Positions 14,554 to 22,437 of a stretch of 64,000 bases of DNA are shown here, piece after piece (position 1 is the first letter of the stretch; each line of letters begins with the position of its first letter). This DNA is from Luteimicrobium sp049844995. GTDB lineage: Bacteria > Actinomycetota > Actinomycetes > Actinomycetales > Cellulomonadaceae. The stretch lies in NCBI RefSeq assembly GCF_049844995.1, contig NZ_JBNCMC010000001.1:372001-436000 (forward strand). Reading direction: 5' to 3'. Under the pieces are notes generated by a model. The model did not search any database and was not told the DNA's origin. It was given only the letters and a program-made list of their open reading frames with translations. The position numbers and the translations under genes were made by a program.

Positions 14554-17157
14554 ATGAACCGCGGACGCCTGACGGTCTACCTCGGCTCCGCGCCCGGCGT
14601 CGGGAAGACGTTCAAGATGCTCGACGAGGCCCGCCGACGCCGCGCGCGCGGCACCGACGTCGTCGTGGGCCTCGTCGAGACGCACGGGCGCGCGGAGACG
14701 ACCGCCGCGGTCGGCGACCTGGAGGTCGTGCCACGGGCGCGCGTCGAGCACCGCGGCACGGTGCTCGAGGAGCTCGACGTCGACGCGGTGCTGGCGCGGA
14801 GCCCGGAGGTCGTGCTCGTCGACGAGCTCGCGCACACCAACGCCCCCGGCTCCGCGCGCCCCAAGCGCTGGCAGGACGTCGCGGTGCTCCTCGCCGCCGG
14901 CCTCGACGTCATCACGACGGTCAACGTGCAGCACCTCGAGTCGCTCAACGCGGACGTCGAGGCGATCACGGGGATCCGGCAGCGCGAGACCGTGCCGGAC
15001 CGGGTGGTGCGCGAGGCCGACCAGATCCAGCTGGTCGACCTGTCGCCGCACGCCCTGCGGCGGCGGCTGGCCCACGGCAGCGTCTACCGGCCCGAGCAGA
15101 TCGACGCGTCGCTCGCCGCCTACTTCCGCGAGGGCAACCTCACGGCCCTGCGCGAGCTCGCGCTGCTCTGGCTCGCGGACCGGGTCGACGACGCGCTCGC
15201 CGCCTACCGCGAGCAGCACGCCATCACGGGGACCTGGCCCGCGCGCGAGCGCGTCGTCGTCGCCGTCACCGGCGGGCCCGAGGGGGACACGCTGCTGCGG
15301 CGGGGCGCCCGCATCGTCGAGCGCGCCGCCGGGTCCGAGCTGCACGCCGTCCACGTCCTCGCGACCGACGGCCTGCCCGGGCCGCCCCCGGGCGCGATCA
15401 CGGCCGCCCGCCAGCTCGTCGAGTCGCTCGGCGGGACGTTCCACACGGTCGTGGGGGAGGACGTCGCGACCGCCGTCGTCGACTTCGCGCGCGGCATCAA
15501 CGCGACCATGATCGTCGTCGGTGTGTCCCGGCACTCGCGGTGGCGCGAGGCGGTCGTCGGCTCGACGGCGGCCCGCGTCGTCCAGCTCGCCGGCTCCGTC
15601 GACGTGCACCTCGTCACGCACGAGCGGGCCCGCACCGAGCGGTTCGTGCGGGGCCGGTGGAGCTCGCTGTCGCGCGGGCGGCGCGCCTGGGGCTGGGTCG
15701 CCGCGGTGCTCGTCCCCGCCGTCCTCGTCGTGTTCCTCTCGACCGGCGACGGCGCGAGCCTGTCGATCGACGTCCTCCTGTACCTCGTGGGGGTCGTCGG
15801 GGTCGCGCTGCTCGGCGGGATGTGGCCCGCGCTCGCGTCGGCCGTGCTCTCGTTCGCGTGCCTCAACTGGTTCTTCACGCCCCCGACCGGACGGTTCACC
15901 GTCGCGGAGGGGGAGAACGTCGCGACGCTCGCCGTGTTCGTCGTCGTGGCGGCGTCCGTCGCGGCCGTCGTCGACGTCTCCGCCCGACGCGCGGGCGAGG
16001 CCTCGCGGGCACGAGCGGAGGCCAGCACGCTCGCCGGGCTGTCGCGCTCGGTCCTCGCGGGCGAGGACTCGCCCGAGGCCGTCGTCGCGCGCCTCGTCAC
16101 GACCTTCGGGCTCCAGGGCGCGCGGCTCGAGGAGCGGGCAGCGCCCGGCGCGCCGTACGAGGTGGTCGCGGCGTCGGGCCGCCGCCCCGCCGCCGGTGAC
16201 GCCGGCACCGCCGACGGTGACGCACAGGACGGCTCGGTCGTCGACGTCGACCCGCTCCGCCGGCTCGTCGTCTCCGGGCCCCCGCTGCCCGCCGCCGACC
16301 GCCAGGTGCTCGAGGCGTTCGCGGCGCAGGCGGGGATCGTGCTGGAGCGCCGTCGCCTGGCGGAGCGGGCGTCGCGCGCCGCCGTCCTCGAGGAGGCCGA
16401 CGCGGCCCGCACGGCGCTCCTCGCGGCCGTCTCGCACGACCTGCGCACGCCGCTCGCGTCGATCCGGACCGCCGTCGACGGGCTCGCCGCGCAGGACGTC
16501 GTCCTCGACGAGGAGGACCAGGAGGCGCTCGTCGCGACCGCCGACGCCGCGACGACCCGGCTCGAGCGGCTCATCGAGAACCTCCTCGACCTGTCCAGGC
16601 TCCAGGTGGGCGGCCTGCGGCCACGGCTGGTCACGGCGTCGCTCGACGAGGTGGTGCCCGTCGTCCTCGAGGCCGTCCCCGCCGCGCGCGTCGTCTCGGA
16701 CGTGCCCGAGGACCTCCCGCTCGTCAGCACCGACGCCGGGCTGCTCGAGCGCGTCGTCGCGAACGTCGTCGCGAACGCGGTCCGCTTCCAGCCCGCGGGC
16801 GCGCCCGTCCGGCTGACGGCGTCGGCCGACGCGCGCGCGGTCGAGCTGCGCGTCGTCGACACGGGTCCCGGCGTCGACGACGACCGCAAGGAGCGCATGT
16901 TCGACGCGTTCCAGCGGCTCGACGACACGAGCGCCGGCGGCCTGGGGCTGGGGCTCGCCGTGGCGCGGGGCCTCGCGCGAGCTGTCGGCGCGACGCTCGA
17001 TCCCGAGGACACGCCGGGCGGCGGGCTCACCATGGTCCTGCGGGTCCCGCGTGCGAATCTTCTGGTTTCGAGGTCGCCGGGCACCGACGACACCGGCGGC
17101 ACCGCCGCCGACGCCCGGCCGCCCGCCCCCAGCCCGGTCCCCGAGGAGGCCCCGTGA
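14554..17157 (+). CDS. kdpD: KdpD, osmosensitive K+ sensor histidine kinase
   Basis: An 867-residue kinase. The KdpD N-domain has Walker A GSAPGVGKTF near residue 14 and VDELAHTNAPGS; a UspA-like domain (VVVAVTGGPEG, VVGVSRHSRWREAVVGS) follows, then four transmembrane helices (about 385-485), a GAF domain, and HisKA with phospho-acceptor His at about residue 628 (VSHDLRTPLASI). N box NVVANAVRFQP and G boxes DTGPGVDD and GGLGLGLAVARG complete the ATPase. The ATG at 14554 gives the canonical N-terminus MNRGRLTVYLG and has a GATGAT box 6 nt before it; a GTG at 14512 overlapping the kdpC stop would add 14 residues. Phosphorylates KdpE. Confidence 0.96.
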   Translation: MNRGRLTVYLGSAPGVGKTFKMLDEARRRRARGTDVVVGLVETHGRAETTAAVGDLEVVPRARVEHRGTVLEELDVDAVLARSPEVVLVDELAHTNAPGSARPKRWQDVAVLLAAGLDVITTVNVQHLESLNADVEAITGIRQRETVPDRVVREADQIQLVDLSPHALRRRLAHGSVYRPEQIDASLAAYFREGNLTALRELALLWLADRVDDALAAYREQHAITGTWPARERVVVAVTGGPEGDTLLRRGARIVERAAGSELHAVHVLATDGLPGPPPGAITAARQLVESLGGTFHTVVGEDVATAVVDFARGINATMIVVGVSRHSRWREAVVGSTAARVVQLAGSVDVHLVTHERARTERFVRGRWSSLSRGRRAWGWVAAVLVPAVLVVFLSTGDGASLSIDVLLYLVGVVGVALLGGMWPALASAVLSFACLNWFFTPPTGRFTVAEGENVATLAVFVVVAASVAAVVDVSARRAGEASRARAEASTLAGLSRSVLAGEDSPEAVVARLVTTFGLQGARLEERAAPGAPYEVVAASGRRPAAGDAGTADGDAQDGSVVDVDPLRRLVVSGPPLPAADRQVLEAFAAQAGIVLERRRLAERASRAAVLEEADAARTALLAAVSHDLRTPLASIRTAVDGLAAQDVVLDEEDQEALVATADAATTRLERLIENLLDLSRLQVGGLRPRLVTASLDEVVPVVLEAVPAARVVSDVPEDLPLVSTDAGLLERVVANVVANAVRFQPAGAPVRLTASADARAVELRVVDTGPGVDDDRKERMFDAFQRLDDTSAGGLGLGLAVARGLARAVGATLDPEDTPGGGLTMVLRVPRANLLVSRSPGTDDTGGTAADARPPAPSPVPEEAP

Positions 17158-17861
17158 CCCCAGCGCCCGAGCACGAGCCCGGTGGCAACCGCGTCCTCGT
17201 GGTCGACGACGACGCCGGGCTGGTCCGTGCTCTCGCGATCAACCTGCGCGCGCACGGCTGGCTCGTGACCACCGCCGGCTCGGGGCGGGACGGGCTGGAC
17301 GCCGTCGCGCGCGACCACCCGGACGTCGTGCTGCTCGACCTCGGGCTCCCGGACCTCGCGGGCCTCGACGTCATCGCCGGGATCCGCGGGTGGAGCCGGG
17401 TGCCGATCGTCGTGCTGTCGGCGCGGCAGCTCGGCGAGGACAAGGTCGACGCGCTCGACGCCGGCGCCGACGACTACGTGACCAAACCCTTCGCGATGAA
17501 CGAGCTCATGGCGCGGTTGCGGGCCGCGGTCCGCCGGGCCGAGCCGGGCGACGGCGACGAGCCCGTCGTCGAGGCCGGGGACCTGCACGTCGACCTCGCC
17601 CGCCGGACGGTGACGCGCGCGGGCGAGGAGGTCCGCCTCAGCCCGACCGAGTGGGCGCTGCTCGAGGTGCTGGTACGCAACCGGGGCCGGATGGTGGGCC
17701 GCGAGCAGCTGCTCCACGAGGTGTGGGGCCCGTCGTACGGGACGGAGAGCCACTACCTGCGCGTCTACGTCGCGCAGCTGCGCCGCAAGCTCGAGGACGA
17801 CGCCGCCGCCCCGCGCCACCTCCTCACCCACCCGGGCGCGGGCTACCGCTTCGAGCCGTGA
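17154..17861 (+). CDS. kdpE: KdpE, OmpR-family response regulator
   Basis: A 235-residue regulator. The receiver domain has the acidic triad VVDDD (residues 16-20), phospho-acceptor Asp62 in VVLLDLGLPDL, the switch VVLSARQ and Lys in DYVTKPF. The C-terminal winged helix is OmpR-type (VRLSPTEWALLEVLVRNRGR, SHYLRVYVAQLRRKLE). It activates kdpFABC when phosphorylated by KdpD. GTGA overlap with the kdpD stop couples translation. The three CGTCAA repeats at 9458-9495 are a candidate target. Confidence 0.97.
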   Translation: MTPAPEHEPGGNRVLVVDDDAGLVRALAINLRAHGWLVTTAGSGRDGLDAVARDHPDVVLLDLGLPDLAGLDVIAGIRGWSRVPIVVLSARQLGEDKVDALDAGADDYVTKPFAMNELMARLRAAVRRAEPGDGDEPVVEAGDLHVDLARRTVTRAGEEVRLSPTEWALLEVLVRNRGRMVGREQLLHEVWGPSYGTESHYLRVYVAQLRRKLEDDAAAPRHLLTHPGAGYRFEP

Positions 17862-17932
17862 CCTCGTCCGCGAGGCCGGCGACCGTGGCGGTCCGCTGGG
17901 CGTGGGGGCCTGCGGCCCCGTAGCCTCACCGG

Positions 17933-18637
17933 ATGCCTACCCGACCCACGCGACGCCGTGCGCTGCTCCGGGCGACCGGGTTCGGGCTCGTCTTCGCCGT
18001 GCCGGTCGCCGTCCTCGCCTACCTGGTACGAGCGGAGTCCGACCTCGTGGTCGAGCGCGACCACGACGTGGTCGAGGCGGCGACCGCCTGGACGCGGGCC
18101 CACCCGCTCGTGCACGACCTCCTGCTGGTGTGGCAGGAGGTCTTCAACGTGCGCTGGGTGGCGCTGGCGGGCCTCGCGACGTGCGCGTGGTTCGGCTGGC
18201 GTCACCACGGCCTGCGCACGCGGGCGCTGTGGGCCGCGGGCACGATCGCGGGAGCGTGGGCCCTCCAGCTCGCCGTCAAGGCGCTCGTCGGCCGGGCGCG
18301 CCCGGTCGTGGAGGACGCCGTCGCGCACGCGCCCGGGTCGTCGTTCCCCTCCGGCCATGCCACCCAGATCACCGCCACCGCGGTCACCCTGACGCTGCTC
18401 GTCTGGCCCGTGCTGGGCGCCCGGGCGCGCGTCGTCGCCCCGCTGGTCGCAGGCGTCCTCGTCGTCGCCACCGGTCTCGACCGCATCCTCCTGGGCGTCC
18501 ACTTCCCGTCCGACGTGCTGGCCGGGGTGCTGCTCGGCGGGGGCCTCGCCGGCGCGTCGTTCGTGGGATACCGCGGGTGGAACCCGCTCCCGACCCTTCC
18601 TGCCGACCCTCCGAGAGGATCCGTGAACCGCCCGTGA
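17933..18637 (+). CDS. PAP2-family phosphatase (phosphatidic-acid or undecaprenyl-pyrophosphate phosphatase type)
   Basis: A 234-residue, multi-span membrane protein with all three acid-phosphatase motifs: KALVGRARP (KX6RP, about residue 120), PSGHAT (about 143) and DRILLGVHFPSD (the RX5HXXXD motif, about 190). It dephosphorylates lipid phosphates at the outer membrane face. The ATG at 17933 follows TAGCCT with 6 nt between, a leaderless promoter. The TGA overlaps the GTG of a second PAP2 gene (GTGA), so the pair forms an operon. Confidence 0.9.
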   Translation: MPTRPTRRRALLRATGFGLVFAVPVAVLAYLVRAESDLVVERDHDVVEAATAWTRAHPLVHDLLLVWQEVFNVRWVALAGLATCAWFGWRHHGLRTRALWAAGTIAGAWALQLAVKALVGRARPVVEDAVAHAPGSSFPSGHATQITATAVTLTLLVWPVLGARARVVAPLVAGVLVVATGLDRILLGVHFPSDVLAGVLLGGGLAGASFVGYRGWNPLPTLPADPPRGSVNRP

Positions 18638-19485
18638 CCCTGCCCTCCGTCGCCGAGGCCACTCCACCCCCCGCCGGCGACCTCGCGAGCCTGGGCGCGT
18701 CGCGTGGCGACCGGTTCGTCCACCGCTACGAGCTCGACCCGAGCCGCCCGCAGGTCACGGCCGCGCTCCGGGACGCGGCGGTCCGCGCGCTCGCGCCAGC
18801 GGTCCTGTGGTGGGTCCTGGTGGCCGCCTCGGGCCTCGTGATCGTGCACGTCCTCGACGGCTTCCGCGCCGAGGACGCCGTCGACCGCTGGTTCGAGCAC
18901 CGTCGCACGGGGACGTTCGACGCCGTGAGCTCCGTGTTCAGCACCGTCGGGTCGACGCCGTACGCGATCGGCGCGTGCGTGCTCGTCGCGTGCCTGGTCC
19001 TCTGGCGCACGCGGCAGTGGTGGTTCGCCGTGGTCGCTCCGCTGGCGCTGTCGTTGCAGGCGATCGTCTTCGCGTCGTCGTCGACGCTGGTGGGCCGCTC
19101 ACGGCCCGACGTGGTCAAGCTCGACGACTCCCCGCCGACGTCGAGCTTCCCGAGCGGCCACACGTCGGCGAGCTCGGCGCTCTACTTCACGGTCGCGGTG
19201 ATCGCGCAGCGCATCCAGCACGACGCGCTGCGCCGGACCGTGACCGTCGTCGCGCTCCTGGTGCCCTTCTGCGTGGCGACCGCGCGCCTCTACCGCGGCA
19301 TGCACGCGCCGCTCGACGTGACCTTCGGGCTGCTCAACGGGACCGTCTGCATGGTGCTCGCGTGGGGCTACCTGCGGCGGGACGTGCGGTCTCAGCAGCC
19401 GCAGGGCACGCAGACGCGGAGCGCCGCCGGCCGGACGGACACCTCGAGGGTCGTGGACGGCTCGATGACGTCGCCGTCGACCTGA
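18634..19485 (+). CDS. PAP2-family protein with altered first motif
   Basis: A 283-residue, multi-span protein with motifs PSGHTS (about residue 170) and RLYRGMHAPLD (RX5HXXXD, about 220). In the first motif the lysine of KX6RP is replaced by serine (STLVGRSRP), so catalysis may be altered. The GTG at 18634 overlaps the stop of the previous PAP2 gene. The conserved part ends at about 19385; the last 30 residues (rich in Q, S, T, R) are encoded opposite the 3' end of the convergent lipid kinase gene, a 94-bp antisense coding overlap. Confidence 0.85.
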   Translation: MTLPSVAEATPPPAGDLASLGASRGDRFVHRYELDPSRPQVTAALRDAAVRALAPAVLWWVLVAASGLVIVHVLDGFRAEDAVDRWFEHRRTGTFDAVSSVFSTVGSTPYAIGACVLVACLVLWRTRQWWFAVVAPLALSLQAIVFASSSTLVGRSRPDVVKLDDSPPTSSFPSGHTSASSALYFTVAVIAQRIQHDALRRTVTVVALLVPFCVATARLYRGMHAPLDVTFGLLNGTVCMVLAWGYLRRDVRSQQPQGTQTRSAAGRTDTSRVVDGSMTSPST

Positions 19486-20321
19486 CGGCGCTCGGGCCGC
19501 GCGGTCCGTACGACGACGTGCGAACCGCGCAGCAGCTCGCGCCGAGGGACGTGCCGCCGACGCAGCGCGACGCCCGCGAGCAGGTGGAGCCAGTGCCACG
19601 CGGTGCGGGGAGCGATGACCGCGACCTCGAGCACACCGCTGTCGGCCTCGGCGTCGGGCAGGAGCTCGAGCGCGCCCTGGAGGCGTCCGACGTTCCCCAC
19701 GACGACCGTGCGCGCGTGCCGGCGCAGCGGCTCGGCGTCGTCCACCACGACCTCGACGTGCAGCTCGTCGTCGAACAGGTGCTTGATCGCTGCCACGACG
19801 TAGGCCACGGGGCCGGCCGCGTTCTTGAGACGCGTCGGGGCGTCGTCCATGATCGCGGCGTCTAGGCCGATCCCGGCCATGACGACGAACGTCAGGTCCC
19901 CGGTGACGCCCACGTCGATCCGGCAGCGGTCACCGCGCAGGACGACGTCGAGCGCCCCGTCGACCTCGGCCGGGATGCCGAGGTTGCCGGCCAGCAGGTT
20001 GCCGGTGCCTCCCGGGAGCACGCCGAGCGCGGCGTCGGTGCCTGCGAGCCCCTGCACCGCGGCCCGCACCGTCCCGTCGCCCCCGCACACGAGCACCACC
20101 TCGGCGCCGTCGGCCGCGGCCTGCCGTGCCTGGCCCGTGCCCGGGTCCTCCGCGGTGGTCTCGAACCAGGCGGGCTCGGGCCAGCCCGCGTCGGCGAGCC
20201 GGTGCGCGACGTGGTCCCGCAGCTCGTCCGGATCCTCGAGCCGGTTCGGGTTGAGGATCACGGCGACGGATCCGGGGATCACGTCGGCGTGCTGGGCGGA
20301 ACGTCGGCTGGTGTCGGTCAC
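19392..20321 (-). CDS. diacylglycerol kinase-like lipid kinase (DAGK catalytic domain)
   Basis: A 309-residue protein with the DAGK/YegS fold: SVAVILNPNRLED near residue 18, the phosphate-binding motif VLVCGGDGTVRAAVQ near residue 77, LPGGTGNLLAGNLGIP near residue 103, and the C-terminal strand VDGDVIEPSTTLEVSVRP. Such enzymes phosphorylate diacylglycerol, sphingoid or polyprenol lipids using ATP. It is convergent with, and overlaps by 94 bp, the PAP2 phosphatase gene, whose activity is the reverse type of reaction (lipid dephosphorylation). Confidence 0.9.
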   Translation of the reverse strand: MTDTSRRSAQHADVIPGSVAVILNPNRLEDPDELRDHVAHRLADAGWPEPAWFETTAEDPGTGQARQAAADGAEVVLVCGGDGTVRAAVQGLAGTDAALGVLPGGTGNLLAGNLGIPAEVDGALDVVLRGDRCRIDVGVTGDLTFVVMAGIGLDAAIMDDAPTRLKNAAGPVAYVVAAIKHLFDDELHVEVVVDDAEPLRRHARTVVVGNVGRLQGALELLPDAEADSGVLEVAVIAPRTAWHWLHLLAGVALRRRHVPRRELLRGSHVVVRTARPERRQVDGDVIEPSTTLEVSVRPAALRVCVPCGC

Positions 20322-20380
20322 CCGCCGATGATCCCGGATCCCCGGTCCCCGTGTCGCGCGACGCCGGGCGGGTGGCAGCG

Positions 20381-20442
20381 AGGGGAACGCCTTTCACCCC
20401 AGGTGCACGAGGTCCGCGCTCCCTGGGGTGAAAGACGTTCCC
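20381..20442. terminator. 22-bp-stem hairpin between lipid kinase and ABC permease genes
   Basis: The left arm 20381-20402 and right arm 20421-20442 pair at 20 of 22 positions with an 18-nt loop. The core AACGCCTTTCACCCC resembles the hairpin at 55541-55601 (AGCGCCTTTCGCCCG). It lies 13 bp beyond the stop of the ABC permease gene read on the minus strand, so it probably terminates that operon. Confidence 0.7.
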
Positions 20443-20454
20443 TCCGGAGGAGGG

Positions 20455-21324
20455 TCAGGACGCCGGGCGCTCCCGGCGGAACAGGGCGAGCGCCCAGACG
20501 TACGACCCGACCCCGATGACGACGGCCCAGATCACCGTCGCGACGACGTCGGACGTCTGCACGGACCCGGCGAGCAGCCCGCGGACGGTGTCGATGAAGG
20601 GCGTGAACGGCTGGTGCGCGGCGAACCACGCGAGCCACCCGGGCATCGAGTCGACGGGCACGAACCCGCTGCCGAGGAACGGCAGGAGGATGAGGATCAT
20701 CGGCAGGTTGCTCGCGGTCTCGACGCTCTTCGCGACGAGGCCGAACGCCGCGCCGAGCCACACGATCGCGAACGACAGCAGCACGACGACCCCCACGAGG
20801 GCGAGCCAGTCGGCGGGCGAGGCCCCCGGCCGGTAGCCCATGACGACCGCCAGCCCGAGCACGACGGCGGAGGTCACGACCGCCTCGATGGTCACGGCCA
20901 GCACGTGCCCGCCGATGATCGAGCCCCGCGACACGGGCATGGTGCGGAACCGCGACGCGATGCCCCGGGTCACGTCCATGGAGACCGAGATCGCCACCCC
21001 CGACGCCGCGCCCGCGATCGCCATGACGACGATCGTCGGCGCGACGAACGCGAGGTAGGCGGCGCGGCCGGTCTCGCCGCCGGTCTGGGCGAGCACGTCG
21101 GCCGGGAGGCCCGCGCCGAGCGTCCCGCCGAACACGTAGACCGACAGCAGGAGGAACAGGACCGGGGCGCCGATGACGAACACGGTCAGGCCGGGGTACC
21201 GGAGGATGTGCAGCAGGTTGCGCCGCAGCATGGTGAGCCAGTCGCGCGCGGTGGAGGGGCGCCGGGCGGTGGTCGCGGGGCCCGAGGGGCGGGACGGCGC
21301 GAGGGTCGAGGGTGCGGTGGTCAT
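20455..21324 (-). CDS. ABC-2 type transporter permease (DrrB-like)
   Basis: A 289-residue integral membrane protein with six predicted helices (for example LTVFVIGAPVLFLLLSVYVF, TIVVMAIAGAASGVAISVS, LVGVVVLLSFAIVWLGAAF, NLPMILILLPFLGSGFVP). The signature FVPVDSMPGWLAWFAAHQPF and the RTMPVSRGSIIGGHVLA loop are those of ABC2_membrane proteins of daunorubicin-resistance type. The first 25 residues are Pro/Ser/Thr-rich. Its ATG overlaps the stop of the ATPase gene (ATGA), so the two form one exporter; the substrate is unknown. Confidence 0.92.
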   Translation of the reverse strand: MTTAPSTLAPSRPSGPATTARRPSTARDWLTMLRRNLLHILRYPGLTVFVIGAPVLFLLLSVYVFGGTLGAGLPADVLAQTGGETGRAAYLAFVAPTIVVMAIAGAASGVAISVSMDVTRGIASRFRTMPVSRGSIIGGHVLAVTIEAVVTSAVVLGLAVVMGYRPGASPADWLALVGVVVLLSFAIVWLGAAFGLVAKSVETASNLPMILILLPFLGSGFVPVDSMPGWLAWFAAHQPFTPFIDTVRGLLAGSVQTSDVVATVIWAVVIGVGSYVWALALFRRERPAS

Positions 21325-22292
21325 GACAGCTCCTTCGCGGTGGACGCCGTCCGGCTGGGGGCGGCGGGCTGGGTGAGGGACAGGAAGACCTCGTCGAGGT
21401 CGGGCGTCTCGACGGTGACGCTCGCCGAGGTGATGCCGGCGTCCTCGAGCCGGCCGAGGACGTCGCGGACCGAGACGAGGTCGTCCGCGCTGGGGATGCG
21501 GGCGCTCAGGGTGGCGTCGTCGCGGACGGCGTCGGGGAAGACCCGGGTGGCGGCGTCGAGCTCGACGGCGTCCGCGACCCCGACCCGCACGTGCCCGCCG
21601 GGGACCCGCCGCTTGAGCTCGGCGGGCGTGCCCTCGGCGACGATCCGGCCGCCGTCGAGCACGCCGACGGTGTCGGCGAGCTGGTCCGCCTCCTCGAGGT
21701 ACTGGGTGGTGAGGAGGATCGTCGTGCCGTCCGCGACGATCTCCCGGACGATGTCCCACAGCTCGCGCCGGCTGCGCGGGTCGAGCCCGGTGGACGGCTC
21801 GTCGAGGAAGATCACGCTGGGGCCGCCGACGAGGGTCATGGCCAGGTCGAGCTTGCGGGTCATGCCGCCCGAGTAGGTGGCCGCGGTGCGGTCGGCGGAG
21901 TCGGCGAGCCCGAACCGGTCGAGCAGCTCCGACGCCCGACGGCGACCCTCCGCCTTGGGCAGGTGGAGCAGGTCCGCCATGAGCCGCAGGTTCTCGGTGC
22001 CGGTGAGCAGGTCGTCGACGGCCGAGAGCTGGCCGGTGACGCCGATGGCGCCGCGGACGGCGTCGGCCTCGCGGACGACGTCGTGGCCCGCGACCCGCGC
22101 CGACCCGGAGTCGGGGTGCAGGAGCGTCGCGAGGGTGGAGACGAGCGTCGTCTTGCCGGCTCCGTTGGGGCCGAGCAGCGCGTAGACGCTGGCCTGGGGG
22201 ACGGTGAGCGAGACGTCGTCGAGGACGACGTGGTCGCCGTAGGACCGGCGGAGGTTCTGGACCTCGATGGCCGGTGCTGCGCTGAGGTTCAT
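21321..22292 (-). CDS. ABC transporter ATP-binding protein (DrrA-like)
   Basis: A 323-residue ATPase. Walker A LLGPNGAGKTTLVS near residue 40, Q-loop region VTGQLSAVDDLLTG, signature YSGGMTRKLDLAM, Walker B VIFLDEPSTGLDPRSR and H-loop position occupied by Q in ILLTTQYLEEADQLAD (typical of DrrA). The C-terminal 90 residues form the DUF4162-like domain ending VTVETPDLDEVFLSLT. I start at the ATG at 22292, which has GAGAGGA upstream, rather than 8 codons earlier. Downstream of the RHH regulator and DUF4097 genes and coupled to the permease. Confidence 0.93.
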   Translation of the reverse strand: MNLSAAPAIEVQNLRRSYGDHVVLDDVSLTVPQASVYALLGPNGAGKTTLVSTLATLLHPDSGSARVAGHDVVREADAVRGAIGVTGQLSAVDDLLTGTENLRLMADLLHLPKAEGRRRASELLDRFGLADSADRTAATYSGGMTRKLDLAMTLVGGPSVIFLDEPSTGLDPRSRRELWDIVREIVADGTTILLTTQYLEEADQLADTVGVLDGGRIVAEGTPAELKRRVPGGHVRVGVADAVELDAATRVFPDAVRDDATLSARIPSADDLVSVRDVLGRLEDAGITSASVTVETPDLDEVFLSLTQPAAPSRTASTAKELS

Positions 22293-22400
22293 GGCAGTTC
22301 CTCTCATTCGGGGCATCTCGGGCGCCGTTGAGGGTGCACGAGGTCGTGCCGCGGGCTCGGTGGTGGCCGCGCGGCCTGGGATGGAGCTCTTCTGGGGTGC

Positions 22401-22429
22401 CGAGGTAGACGGGCGGCCCGTCTACCTCG
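22401..22429. repeat. perfect 14-bp inverted repeat, CGAGGTAG family
   Basis: CGAGGTAGACGGGC (22401-22414), one central G, then the exact inverted complement GCCCGTCTACCTCG (22416-22429). It lies 9 bp past the stop of the DUF4097 gene on the minus strand, in the 145-bp gap before the ABC ATPase gene. It may attenuate read-through inside the operon. Its right half is shared with 2930-2950. Confidence 0.85.
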
Positions 22430-22437
22430 CGGGGTGG

